Shown here: positions 52,031-62,663 of the stretch, piece after piece | Layout: each line of letters starts with the position of its first letter | How positions within the stretch are numbered: the first letter of the stretch is position 1 | Assembly (NCBI RefSeq): GCF_900496995.4 | Contig: NC_044010.1 | Location: forward strand, 7,068,001 to 7,132,000 | Reading direction: 5' to 3' | DNA length: 64,000 nt | DNA from: Aquila chrysaetos chrysaetos | Taxonomy: Eukaryota > Chordata > Aves > Accipitriformes > Accipitridae | The notes under the pieces: generated by a model | What the model was told of the DNA's origin: nothing | Databases searched by the model: none | The model's input: the letters and a program-made list of their open reading frames with translations, nothing else | Position numbers and translations under genes: made by a program

Positions 52031-54829
52031 CCCTCCAAAGAGCCATGTGAGCACCAAAGTGTGGTGAAACTTCAGCATATGCTTAAGTGCTTTTCTGACT
52101 CAGAACCATCAGAGGATTTGAATCTTCTCCATTGACTAGTAATGAATGTTAGGACAAGAATGTGTGCAGCCATGTAACTAGTAATTTTTTATATTCATCC
52201 CCAAAGCATTCTGACATGTAATCACTGAGAGTAATCACTGAGCACAGCCCTATTTTGGAAGGTTCCTCTATTGCTGAACTGTAGCAGAGTCTGGTTTTTA
52301 AACATGATCCTCCTCTACTCCTACCCCTTCAATTTCATAATCAAAACAAGTCTTTAAAAAAAAACCCCAAACAAAAAATGAAACCAAACAATTTTTTTAT
52401 TTAAATTAGAGGGTACAAGAACAAGATTTGTAAGCCAGAATATTTTAGGACAGATAACAAGGCCCACAAATACGTAAGGAACAACCCCCTGTGAATCAAT
52501 GGGCTCAGTTTTCTGGCGGAATCTCATTGAAGTTCCTCTACCAGTGCAGAGGAGAGCTGGGTCTTCCCTGGTAAGTGAATGAGCTGATTGTTTTGCAGGA
52601 CAATTTCTACTTGATCTTCTTCCAAGTGTGCAAAGCCATAAGTGATTGCATTTGGACAAAACAGTTGTCAAAGAGATCAGACCTGGGAGCTCTGCATTAA
52701 GAATCCAAGTCCTAGTATTTGTGCAAAGAGAGAAGTTGTATAAGCACCAGCTTCTATCCTGCTTAAATCTGCTTTGTACCACAAAGTGGGGCCATGAGAG
52801 CCAGGAGAGAATCCCCCCTCTGTTCAGAAGGACTCGACATCGGCTGGCAGTCCCCCAGACAAAGGGAGGCAGAAGGACAAAGAAAGCACGCCAGAGAAAG
52901 GAGGTGGCGTGGATCAGTGTTCAGACCTATGCTAGCATAAAGCCCTCAGCTGCAGAGGTGCAAAAGTGAGATGAGAATCCAGACCCTTGCAGCTGGTGAG
53001 TTCATTGCCGTGGCCAAATTCATTTAGCCGTGCAGGCATGTGATTTGGAAGAGGTAACTAAGGGCACTTCATGGGACAATCTTGGAACAACAGCATCACG
53101 AGATGCCAGTAGTACAGCTCACAGGGTTACACTGCTGTAAGAGAAGGGTGTTGGCCCCACTCATTGATGATTGGAGCTAATGAAGTCTCTTTTTCCTAAT
53201 CATCTCAAGAACTATTTCTGTGACTGACCGTCTGTAACTATCCTACGAGTATTTCTGTGGTTTTCTGAATGCTGCACCTCAGCAGCTGCATCGTCAAGAA
53301 ACCATTTGCAGTACGCTGCAATGGCTTTATCGCTCCCACCAGCCTGTGACTAGGTAACACTGTTTGCCAGACCGGCAGATGGCAATCTTTGTATTCACTT
53401 GCTCTCATGTATAACACTTTCATCTTAGTGTACATAACACCAGTTGCATCAGTCAGTTTCGGGCAGAACTTGGGTCAGTCCTGGCCAGAAGATGTTTTGT
53501 TCTCCCTGGCTGACGTTTCTATCCCAGCTGTCAACCAGATGTAGAACAAGAAATGAGTCTATGTGAAAGCCTTCCTCTCACCAGGAAGCTCTGTAAACCA
53601 GACAAGGAGAGGTGCTAAACTCAAGGTCAGCTCGAGCACAGGCCAGTAATAACACCCAGACATCAGAATTTCACTGCGTCTCAAATATAGCCTGAACCTT
53701 TGGGGCTGCAACCCTGTCAGTACCTAGGAGGCTTAGCCTCAGTTTAAAGCATTTAATTTTAAAGTTTGTAATATTTATTTTTAAAGCTTGAAGTGTCACA
53801 TTGCATCACCAGTTTCTAAGCAACATTCCTGGGGACTTCACAGAAAAATGTATATTTAAAAAGTGAAGACTCAAATGAGGCCAACCTATTTATCAAAAGT
53901 GCCTTTCTATTTTAGGAGCTTGATCTGACTAACCAGGCACTGCTCTTTTTATTATGGGTCACTGCTTTTGCAAGCCTCCCTCTACTGACTCCTTTTCCTG
54001 CTTACATACAGGGGGCTGCAGCGCAGTTCCCCTGTTTACACTATTAGTTGTTATTTCCCCAGCTGCTGGCTGGGTTATGACCCCAGTCAGATCACTAATA
54101 ATAGCCTCCTCCCCTCTCAGGAAAGCGAGGAGCCAGCGGGGTTCAAGAAACCTGTCCCTTCTTAGAGCATCAACAATGTCTGGCTTCACAGGATTCAGGC
54201 TCTGGTGCTCACTATTCTAATAACCCCCCACCGGCATCAGCAGGGGAACGTACACCTGCTTATCTGGCTCCCAGCTCCCCAGCACCGTGCAAAGCAGCTG
54301 ATGCCAGTTTTCCCAAGCCCCTTGCCTCCTTTCACCTTCCTTGTAAGCAGTTTCTCCCACACGCTCTGGAGGATTGCCTGGAAGTCTATTGAAAAAGAAA
54401 GCTTTCCCCACTCGCTCCTCTGTCTCCTTCTTGCTGCTACCTTCTCTCTCCAGGTTTTGTAGGACTGAGAAAAAATTCTAGTTCAGGAGGTAGTTGACTT
54501 TCCCATTAATTCTTTAGCAGCTGAAATAATAGTGTAGTTATGTGCACATCCCTTGACACACTTGATATATACATTTTTAAGTCTGATACCTAAAGCAGAA
54601 CATAGAAAGACTCACAGTTCTGTCATCCTTAAACAGATATATACTTTTCCTTTGTGAACATAGCATTAACTTTCAGTTCCTTAATAAAACCACTCTGAGG
54701 GCTACAGGGTATGTACATTGCATTCCACCTTTCTCAAATTGCTCATGTCAGTTCAGTGGGCTAAAGAATTAATTTCCCTAAGCCTCCAGAGAGCTGCACT
54801 CTACAGGGGTGGGTGCCATTTTGATCTCA

Positions 54830-55800
54830 AATTTCCCATATAGATGTCTCCATAGGGATCTCATTCCATCCTTTTGCCATGACTTCCAGTCCAGCCAAGA
54901 AGGTCTCTTAGAGCCTTGATATGAAAACTAAGCAGCAGAAAACCACCACATTCTTGGGGAAATTATCCCAGGGGTTAACTGAGATCATTATTTAAAATGG
55001 CAAGTAATTGCAATTACTTCAAGTCTGTATTTGTCAAGATTTAATTCCTAATCATTGGTTATCCTTCTACCTTCCTCTGCTGGATTAAAAAGCAATTTAT
55101 TTTCAGAAGTCTCCTTCCTGTGTATGCACGAGATTATGACCAAAGTGCGGCTGTGCCTTCCACATAGTTATTTCCCCACCTCCATTACAATAGGATCATA
55201 TCCAGGCATCAGGTCACTTTTTGAACCCTTTGCAATCCTTTTGAAAAGCCTGATGTACATGGCAGTAACCACCTTATTGACACGACATAGGACTTCCCAA
55301 CTTCTCATTGGCATGCTGGCACACTTTCTCCTTGCTGCAGTATTACACCACAAGCTTATTTCCAGTGGCTTATATACTGTGACCTTTAAGTACCTTACAG
55401 AATAGCTGCCTTCTAGGATATTGTTCTTTGTCTTATGCATGTTTCATGCATTTTTTTTGCTTCTTGCTGTATGACCTTGCACTGGGCCTTTAAAATATAT
55501 GTTCACTTTACCAGGAGTCCCATGTTGGCCTGTATAAATTATTTACTTTCTAAGAAATTCTGATGCCAAATATTTCCAGCAGTCATTTCAAGTTGATTCC
55601 TCACCTCAGATAAAGATACTAACCAACATCAGTCTTGAGAATAATCCCTGTGGCTCCATTCCTTCTTGCATGCTAGCCTCTCCCTACAGCTGCCTTACAA
55701 TCTATCATCTTCACTGATCTGCCACCCTTTGATACGTTTAAGACAGGTTCTGTAGCATGCTACTTTTTCAATCAGGTTGGGAGAGCAAAGCAAAGTCCTC
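54830..55800 (-). mobile_element. Longest CR1 LINE fragment, about 0.95 kb, reverse orientation
   Basis: Reverse-complement landmarks in order are CATTGGTTATCCTTCTACC, CTGCTGGATTAAAAAGC, CAGAAGTCTCCTTCCTGTG, GCACGAGATTATGACC, TTGCTGTATGACCTTGC, GGCCTTTAAAATATATGTT, CTGTATAAATTATTTAC, GATAAAGATACTAACCAAC and AATAATCCCTGTGG. They span the C-terminal reverse transcriptase region toward the element's 3' part. All frames are broken; open frames inside it are shadows. The right end is uncertain. Confidence 0.65.
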
Positions 55801-57199
55801 ACAGAAATTCTTTAGCATATCTGCAGTTGGATAGGATGGACAGCAGAGCTAATAGGGAAATCTGTTTCTTTCCTTTCTTGTCATGTACTGCGTGTGTTTT
55901 CCTTGGCTTCATTAGACCTATGCAGGTAAGTGATGGTTTGCTTCTGTGTGGTTTCAAATTATCACCAAAACCAAGACAACTGAGGTCACTTAGGTTTGGT
56001 GTTTTTAAAATAATTTACCCCAAATTAAATACTGGGCTTCAGCTTTGTAGGGTCACTTCTTTTTTAAATCTTTGTAATAAAGCTGGAGGAAACATTGAAA
56101 TGAAAACCTCATTTTGAATTATAGTTTCTTTAAAATGTTACAGGTGTAATGTTTAGAGACATTTTTTTCTTGTCAAGATCAATAAACCAGCAGACATGCC
56201 ACTAATTTAAGCGGAAAATGTTACCCACCCTTGCTCCACAGAACTCCAGTTTTGTGATTCTTGTGAGAGACACAATCCTCCTACCTCCCAGCAGATGTAG
56301 GATATGATATTCTGGGAGAGGCTGAGCATTTCTGCACTCATGTTAATGTGAGCACAAGCATTCAGCATCCTCCCCTACCTCCAGGGCAAACCACTGGCCA
56401 CAGAATGCAAACTGTGGACACGTATTAGCAAAACCACTACTGTTTATCAGTGCATTGGACAACTTAAAGTAAAAATGAAGCAAATAAGGAAAGAGAGAAA
56501 GAAAAGAAAGTTTTTTATCCTTGAAACATTAATTTCAAGGGAAGTAGAAGGTACGCCTTCCCCCCGCCCCCAAGATAACCGAGGTCAAATCCAGTATGTT
56601 ATCACGGAAATGCAACAGCATCTCTGTAAATAAGTGAAATCTTGGGAAACAGTAAAAGTAGTATTAAGGTTTTGGATGTTTTTAGGTGTCATCCATCGAC
56701 TACAATTAAGTTGTCTTTTACACTGAAGGTGCACGACACACTGAAGCCAGTGTGAATCAGCTAAAGACCAGGTGCTGGCAGCGTAGCTGTGCCAGTTTAC
56801 GTCAGCTCAATAGAATGGTGTCATTTACACCATGAAGGGAGAGCAAAGGACGTGACCCTGTCTTAACCATGTCTCTGTAGGTATTTTTGCACCTTTTGGC
56901 TTTTTGCACTGCTAGTGCACATTCATGGGAAATACATACAATTCTGATTTTAGTACAATAATAAACATTCTGATCTCTTTAAAAACTACAAATTAACAAA
57001 CAGCCATGCCCATACGATGTTTGCAGAAAAGACTATACCGACATACATGAAGACCTGAAAGAGAAATCAGTTGGAAAGTGAAGGGAAATTGGATTTCACT
57101 GGAGAACTCCCAGAAAGCAAACAAACAAGGAAGAGGGGAACAGGAGGCAGAAATAATGGGGTTAAAAACCAGTAACTCTTAAACACAAAAGCTGTTATT
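55801..57199. other. Non-coding sequence upstream of the CCDC80 promoter
   Basis: No gene is supported. Around 56,740-56,840 a sequence with GTGTGAATCAGC, GTGCCAGTTTACGTCAGCTC and CATTTACACC resembles an old amniote repeat with a palindromic gtgtaaatca/tgatttacac core, but I cannot assign it to a family. Confidence 0.5.
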
Positions 57200-58101
57200 G
57201 ACACCGATGGAGAAACGCACTTCTCACAGGACTATTTTTTATCCAGACGGTGTCCGTTCAATGGGAGGAAAGAGAAAGCCGAGGTTGGGGAGCGCCAGGG
57301 AGCTGGGACGCGTGAAGGAAAGAGTTAAGGCTGGAGTCACCCTCTCTGAAATGCTCTGTGATGCTGTGCAGTATTTCAGCCCCCAGAGCCTTCCTCCTCC
57401 TCCTCCCTCCCTGTGTCGGAGTGGGGAGGAGGCGGGTTCTGCTGAGCTGTTAAATCCTGAGTGAAGTTTCCCCCATTTCCAGTGGCCACCGTTGTCTGAG
57501 GCTGGTTCGGAGCGGGGCTGGGGTTACCCTGACATTTCTGGGACCGTGGCCAGCCAAGAAGGGAAAGAGAAGAAAAGACGAGTCTTTTACAATTTGCTTT
57601 TGTCGAAGTGTGGAGAAAGGGGAAAGGGAAGTGTCCTTTTTTTTCAGCATCACATTCCTGTGTTTTTCTTCAGCCTGGAAAATATATTAATGCTGGTGCT
57701 TTCCTCTCTGGAAACAAAGGAACTAAACGGGACTGAGGAAGCAAGGAGTGGGAAGGAGGCTTGGGAAGTTTAAAAGAGAGAGACTCGGAGCAGCCTGGAG
57801 TTCCCTTTTCTTAAATGAAATCCCTGCCTGTGTGGGTAACCGGTACAGCAAAAAGGCAGACCTGCAGGTAAATGGAGAAGCAGAGATCCCAAAGGAAATT
57901 TCCGCTAACCTCATCCCACTTGTCAAGAAGGTGAAGAAGAAAGAAAGTTAAAAGACACACAGGGAGACGGACAGGCTCTGGGACCTATTGGGCTGCATAA
58001 AGATAAATCACTGGGCAGCAGCAAAGCTGTATGGCATTGGTCTCCTTTTAAAGGAAAAAGACGTGAAACCTCGTCTCTGGAAGGGGAACTTCCCTGAGAG
58101 T
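57200..58101 (+). promoter_or_regulatory. CCDC80: Probable CCDC80 promoter and non-coding first exon
   Basis: GC content rises here compared with the flanks. There is a CT-rich tract (about 57390-57412) and a GC-box-like GGAGGCGGG near 57427-57435, with no convincing TATA box at a usable distance. The start site is probably near 57.4-57.5 kb, but I cannot place it. Two candidate donors could end the leader exon: CAG|GTAAAT (exon end 57867) and AGT|GTAAGT (exon end 58101). Either gives an intron of under 600 bases before the coding exon. Short ATG-initiated upstream ORFs lie at 57690-57773 and 57815-57871, both in weak start contexts. The evidence is composition, motifs and position only; no known 5' end could be compared. 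Confidence 0.55.
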
Positions 58102-58459
58102 GTAAGTCTCAAGTCAAATTCTTGGCTTTCTGCTCTACATACCAGATCTGTGCATGTTTGCATGTGTGTATGTGAGCGTGAGAGACAGAGAAGGATGCAG
58201 ATCACAGTGTCCTTTTGGATAGAGGGAGTCATGTTACAAACGGATGATCTCATTTTTGCATAAAATGATTCATTTTGTGCTTTTCAAATTATAACTGTAA
58301 ACTGTAAAAAGCCACCAGGGCAGGACTGAGGGTGTAATCAACACTTTCAAATCACAAAAACTAGCCAGCCTGTGCTTTGATTTTTTTTATCACTTGCGCA
58401 AGATACCATCATACTGTTAACATCTAACTTTTTCTTTTTCTCCTCCTCCCCTCAAGCAG
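58102..58459 (+). other. CCDC80: Putative CCDC80 intron 1 (non-coding)
   Basis: This is AT-rich non-coding sequence between the GTAAGT at 58102 and the acceptor AG at 58458-58459. It contains a degenerate GT/TG-rich stretch (about 58150-58190). If the alternative donor at 57868 is used, the intron begins there instead. No coding potential is seen. Confidence 0.5.
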
Positions 58460-58467
58460 ATTGCACA
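58424..58467 (+). other. CCDC80: Splice acceptor of CCDC80 first coding exon and last bases of the 5' leader
   Basis: A consensus branch point (TCTAAC, branch A at about 58427) is followed by a long pyrimidine tract and CAG ending at 58459. The exon therefore begins at 58460, with only eight untranslated bases (ATTGCACA) before the ATG at 58468. Branch-to-AG spacing is about 32 bases, which is normal. The leader must come mostly from at least one upstream non-coding exon. The motifs are read directly; use of this site is inferred. Confidence 0.9.
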
Positions 58468-60366
58468 ATGAACTGGAGGCCAGCTCTCAGCTTAGCCCTG
58501 CTGTGGGCAGCATGGCTAGTGTGCGGCTCTGAGAAGACAGGGAGGCTAGCGGAAAGAGGGAGCCATGGAGTTAGGAAAGTGCCCCTGGCTTACAGGGCTC
58601 CAAGCAGCCTCCTGAGAAGGTCTGGAGCATCCCTGAGGAATTCAAGCCCAAATCCCCAACACCCCGGCACCAGGAGGCATTCTTCAGCACCTCCAAAGGC
58701 ACCTGCCAATCTCCTGCAAGGGGAAGCACGTTCCCAGGCCAGGGGCACGGGGACCAGAACGAGACGGGTACAGAGACTCACAGCTGCAGCCAAATACTCC
58801 AAGTCCGAGATGATTAAGGACGAAGGGATATCCTCTGCCTCACAGTCACGAGTGGTACGTTTCCCTTCAGGGTCAAGTTCCCCCAATGTCCTGGCCAGCT
58901 TTGCTGGGAAAAATCGGGTGTGGGTCATTTCTGCCCCCCATGCCTCTGAGGGCTACTACCGGCTCATGATGAGCCTGCTGAAAAACGATGTTTACTGTGA
59001 ACTGGCTGAGAGGCACATCCAGCAGATTGTGTTGTTCCATGAAGAAGGGGAAGAAGGGGGAAAAGTCAGAAGGATAACCAACGAAGGAAAAATCCTGGAG
59101 CAGCCACTAGATCCTGCCCTCATCCCTAAGCTCATGAGCTTTCTGAAACTGGAGAAGGGGAAATTTGGCATGGTGCTGTTGAAGAAAACTCTGCAGGTGG
59201 AGGAAAGGTACCCTTATCCAGTCAGGCTAGAGGCCATGTACGAAGTCATTGATCAGAGCCCCATCAGAAAAATTGAGAAGATGAGGCAGAAGGGCTTCAT
59301 CCAGACGTGCAAAGCAGCTGGGGTGGAGGGACAAGTGGTTGAGGAAGGCAACAATGGGGGCAGCACCCAGCCTACCCCCGGGGGTGGACATGTCCAGGTG
59401 TCAGCAAGGAAGGAGGAGCCAAGGAAGAGCAATAATCAGCCACCAAGGACCAAAACAGTGAGGAAACCGATGACAACCACAGTGGCTACTCCTCTGCCTA
59501 CAGTAAGGACCACTACCCTCCCTCCCACCACCACCACAACTACCCGCGCCACCACCCGCGCAGTGACAACAGCAAGCCGGTCTACGACAACAACTACACC
59601 CCTCCCCACCACGCAGAGGACCTGGACCACAAAGTCACATTCCACCACAGAGTACCACAGGCTGCCAGTAGCCCCCGATGCCACCACGCCACGAGTCACA
59701 GGCTCTGAGGATTTCTACTCTCCTGTGTGGAAGGCAAACCGCAGGGACCGGCAGCGCGGCCACCCAGAGAAACACTCGGCGGCCACACGGAAACCAAGCA
59801 AAGCTGCCCGCTATGACAGTTTCACAGAAGTCCCAACAGCTCCCTCAGTGCACTATACAAAGGCAAATGTGGGTAGATTTAAAGATAACCGAACAGACAG
59901 AAAGGACTATAACCACAGGGACCTGAACGTCACACCAGGGCAACACAAACCAACTAAGACTAAACCACCGAAGAAGAAGGCCCAAGAAAAGATACTGAGC
60001 AATGAATATGAAGATAAATATGACCCGAGCAAGCCTGCTAGTTCCCATTTAGAGGAGGAGTTTGCAGCAGGAAATATTCCCCCAAAGAAAGGAAAAGAAT
60101 CAAAGAAGCATGAGCGAATGGATAAACCTGAGAAGAAGAAGAAGAAGGACAGACCTGACAAGCTACAGAAGAGTGAGAAGCAGTCCAAGAAGGACAAAGC
60201 TGAGAAAAAGAACAAGCAGGACAAAGACCGTAGCAAGAAGAACAAGAAGGGGAGCAGGACTGAGAATGAGGATTTCCCCAAGTCCAACAAGAAGCCTTTC
60301 CTACAGCCTCCCAGGAAATCAGTGACTGACCTCCTGGAATATTTTGAAGGCAAAAGGCGGCTCATT
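58468..60366 (+). CDS. CCDC80: CCDC80 (equarin/DRO1/URB), first coding exon, 633 codons, 3' part outside window
   Basis: CCDC80 is a secreted matrix-associated glycoprotein linked in the literature to cell adhesion, adipogenesis, tumour suppression (DRO1) and chick lens development (equarin). The ATG at 58468 has A at -3 and opens a signal peptide (residues 1 to about 20, core LALLWAAWLVCG). A basic, variable stretch follows to about residue 130. From RFPSGSSSPN (131 on) to about 285 lies the first DUDES domain (DRO1-URB-DRS-Equarin-SRPUL, predicted thioredoxin-like), with VWVISAPHASEGYYRLMMSLL and the LEKGKFGMVLLKKTLQVEERY segment, nearly identical to the mammalian protein as I recall it. 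Then come a Thr/Pro-rich region (about 329-400), a spacer with N-X-S/T sequons at N474 and N487 (another at N58), and a Lys-rich, charged segment (about 494-612) that gave the family its coiled-coil name. The exon ends in phase 0 after FEGKRRLI, the start of the second DUDES domain. The human protein is about 950 residues, so roughly a third is missing to the right. No frameshift is seen. Identification is secure; the orthologue has not been checked by alignment. Confidence 0.95.
59495..59640 (+). repeat. CCDC80: ACC/ACA-rich imperfect repeat encoding the Thr-rich region of CCDC80
   Basis: Imperfect ACC/ACA codon repeats lie inside the coding exon, encoding runs of five and six threonines separated by Arg, Ala and Pro. 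Length differences between species or individuals would be expected here. Confidence 0.85.
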
Positions 60367-60387
60367 GTAAGTAACTCATTCATTTGA
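60361..60387 (+). other. CCDC80: Splice donor ending CCDC80 first coding exon, with in-frame readthrough to a stop
   Basis: The coding sequence meets GTAAGT at 60367, so the exon ends at 60366 in phase 0. Homology to the family also breaks exactly here. If the intron were retained, six more codons (VSNSFI) would be read before a TGA at 60385-60387. Confidence 0.93.
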
Positions 60388-62405
60388 ATCTTATTACCTA
60401 AATGAAGTCATATCTCCCTCTTAGTGGGAATATGCGCAACAGGAAGTTTATGGTGGTTTTGCATTGTTCTTTTTTGGTGCTTTCGTTTAAGAGGTAAAAT
60501 TTCTAGACCCAAACGATCATCAGATTATTTTGTTTCCAGTGGATATGTAGGTGTCAGGACCTGTATAGATATATTGATAAAATGATGTCCCAGTGTGGAT
60601 TACATCCATTCATCGCTTTGGGGTACTTGCCAATGTTACCACATTTCGATGCTCAGCATGTCCTGCCAGCTGGCACACCTGTTTTATATTGGTGCTGGTG
60701 TCCTAAAACTGGAAGCAAGCCAGGTGGCTTGGCAGTACTAGTGCATGTCTGACTGAGGATATGAACAAAGGCGTATGACCAGATGCCCTAAAGTAGGATT
60801 GTTACATTTGCTATTCTTTCTGGCATTCAGATCTCCTAGACATCTTCAGAGATCCCGTGTAAACTTTATTTTGTTTTGGTTTTTTCTCCTGCTGTTTCTA
60901 TTAAACTGTAACACTATGGTAAGTTTTCAAGTCTGAGAAACTCAGCACGGTCTGGAGTTAACTTGTCCCAGGGTTTAATAGTGTTGTATGTTTTTCCAAC
61001 TACTTATCTAAAAAAACACTTCACCTGGGACAGGAAACAGTTTTAGCTGTAGTACAAATGTTTTTTCTGGCAGATGGCACATACCCTGAAAGGTACACTT
61101 GGAAAAACAGTTCTTTAAAAATATTATTGTGGGAGCTGGTTTCTTGCAATTATTCCACTGCAAGCTGGCCTGTTTCACAGTTATTGTCCAACAGTCAGCA
61201 TCACAAACATAGCTTTGACTTTCATGCCCCATATTCCAATACAAATAGCTAAGATGCCAAGCTAAAATTTCAACCATTGGAATTTAATTAATCATTCTGC
61301 TGATGATTCACAGACCTGAGCAGAAGGCAGCTTTCTTCTCCCCCTCCCCATTCTTCCAGCTGTAGGGACTGTGCAGAGGTAGTAGACTTGCATTCCCCAA
61401 CATGTTGGAAATGGAGAAAAGCCATATATTTGAAAAATTTGAACTTGACTGAGTTTTGCAAATAATGCCTATTAGTTACTTGTTAACTAATACTTAGCCA
61501 AATCAAAAGCTCAGAGAGAGAAACTGCACACAAGTTTGGAATCTCTGAAATTTGGTCATATATCTCAACACTGTGGCTTCCAAGAATATGTGTAGCATCA
61601 GGACAAATAAAAACAAATTTGAAAAAAGAGCCAAAAGCAGAGCTTACAAATGTCAGGCTGCTAATTCATTACACCAACACAGTCCTGGCAACTTAAAGGA
61701 CAGTCTGAAATTTGAACCTTCTGATACTAGGCCACATCTCAGCTGGCTCTCCAAGAAAAGAGTTGCACAATCTCAGGCTGTCAAGCCAAAACTCACTGAA
61801 GACAAATGATTATGCCACGCTGCACTTCACTTTTCCAGTATCTAATACCATCCTCAGCCTGCTTGCTCTGAAGTTTCTTGGAGAATAGGTTTGATTTGGT
61901 CATCAGCAAAAGCAGTGACTGAACTCTACTATCTCTTCGCCATGCATGGCACGTGGAAAACAAAGAACTTCTCAAGCTTCTTTGAATCCATGCATGTGCC
62001 TATTTGCATCCCTTCCTATCAAACTGTTCAGTTCCCTTAGGATCAGTCCTTCCAGCTAGATGAACTCTGTCATTCATGAATCTTCAAACTCCCTCTCTAA
62101 AGAATTACCCCACACTGCTGCAGAAGTGGCTCTACCTCAGTTATTCTCCATTGCTTTGCTATACTTTTATCTTTCAGCCGCTTCAATAGACTGGCTCCCA
62201 AGGACATTGTTTCAGTCCTCTCCCAAAAGTTTTTTGAGAGGGACGTGAGTTTTTAAGTCCTACACCTCACTAAGGATTTCAGATTGCAGATTGCAGTGTG
62301 AATTTCAAACATCCAGAATTTTGAAGGCTATTCTGGGTTAAGTTCAATTAATGAGAAATATAGGACCCAGCTGCAGAAACTGAAAAAATGTACGGGTTTT
62401 GAGTC

Positions 62406-62444
62406 CTGCAGCCCCACCGCTCTATAGTGGGGCTTTTACTGCAG
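62406..62444. repeat. GC-rich inverted repeat in CCDC80 intron
   Basis: GCCCCAC (62411-62417) pairs with GTGGGGC (62427-62433) across a 9-base loop. The palindrome CTGCAG occurs outside both arms (62406-62411 and 62439-62444), which lets the stem extend past a five-base bulge. Confidence 0.85.
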
Positions 62445-62552
62445 CCTTACTAATGTTGAGAAGTCTTGGCTTTGTGACTTCGGGTTTTTTGTTTATTTCT
62501 CTGTGGTGATGAAATGCTGACCGACAGTTTATATATAACACTCCATTTATAC

Positions 62553-62663
62553 CCACATGCACATATATAGACATGCACATGCACACACATGCATGTGAAT
62601 ACACATAGATACAGTGTATATACTACACTGTTAAAACTGTTAACTGTTTACTGTTAAAACAGT
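62553..62663. repeat. Degenerate CACATG-type simple repeat followed by CTGTTAAAAC repeats
   Basis: ACATGCACAT-like units run to about 62615. Then CTGTTAAAACTG and CTGTTAAAACAG lie around CTGTTAACTGTTTA (about 62627-62663). They are read directly. Confidence 0.75.

Larger units (their letters stand above)
30801..54829. other. Second long gene-poor intergenic block
   Basis: About 24 kb without a supportable gene. The longest open frames (33012-33494 plus, 51191-51652 minus, 52354-52782 minus) have no recognisable domains or splice context. Contents are CR1 fragments at 35.2 and 47.4 kb, MIR-like relics at 32.4, 34.2 and 40.1 kb, homopolymers at 33.8, 37.5 and 48.5 kb, and short tandem repeats at 43.5, 48.6 and 52.0 kb. 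GC content is locally higher at 33.5-34.1 kb, without the CpG density of an island. Confidence 0.6.

Noticed and set aside
59907..60383. 158-codon open frame antisense to the CCDC80 exon (and others at 58590-58928 and 59436-59699)
   Set aside because: These are shadows of the Lys-rich, N-terminal and Thr-rich coding segments. They give Ser/Phe/Leu or Val-rich low-complexity peptides with no independent evidence.
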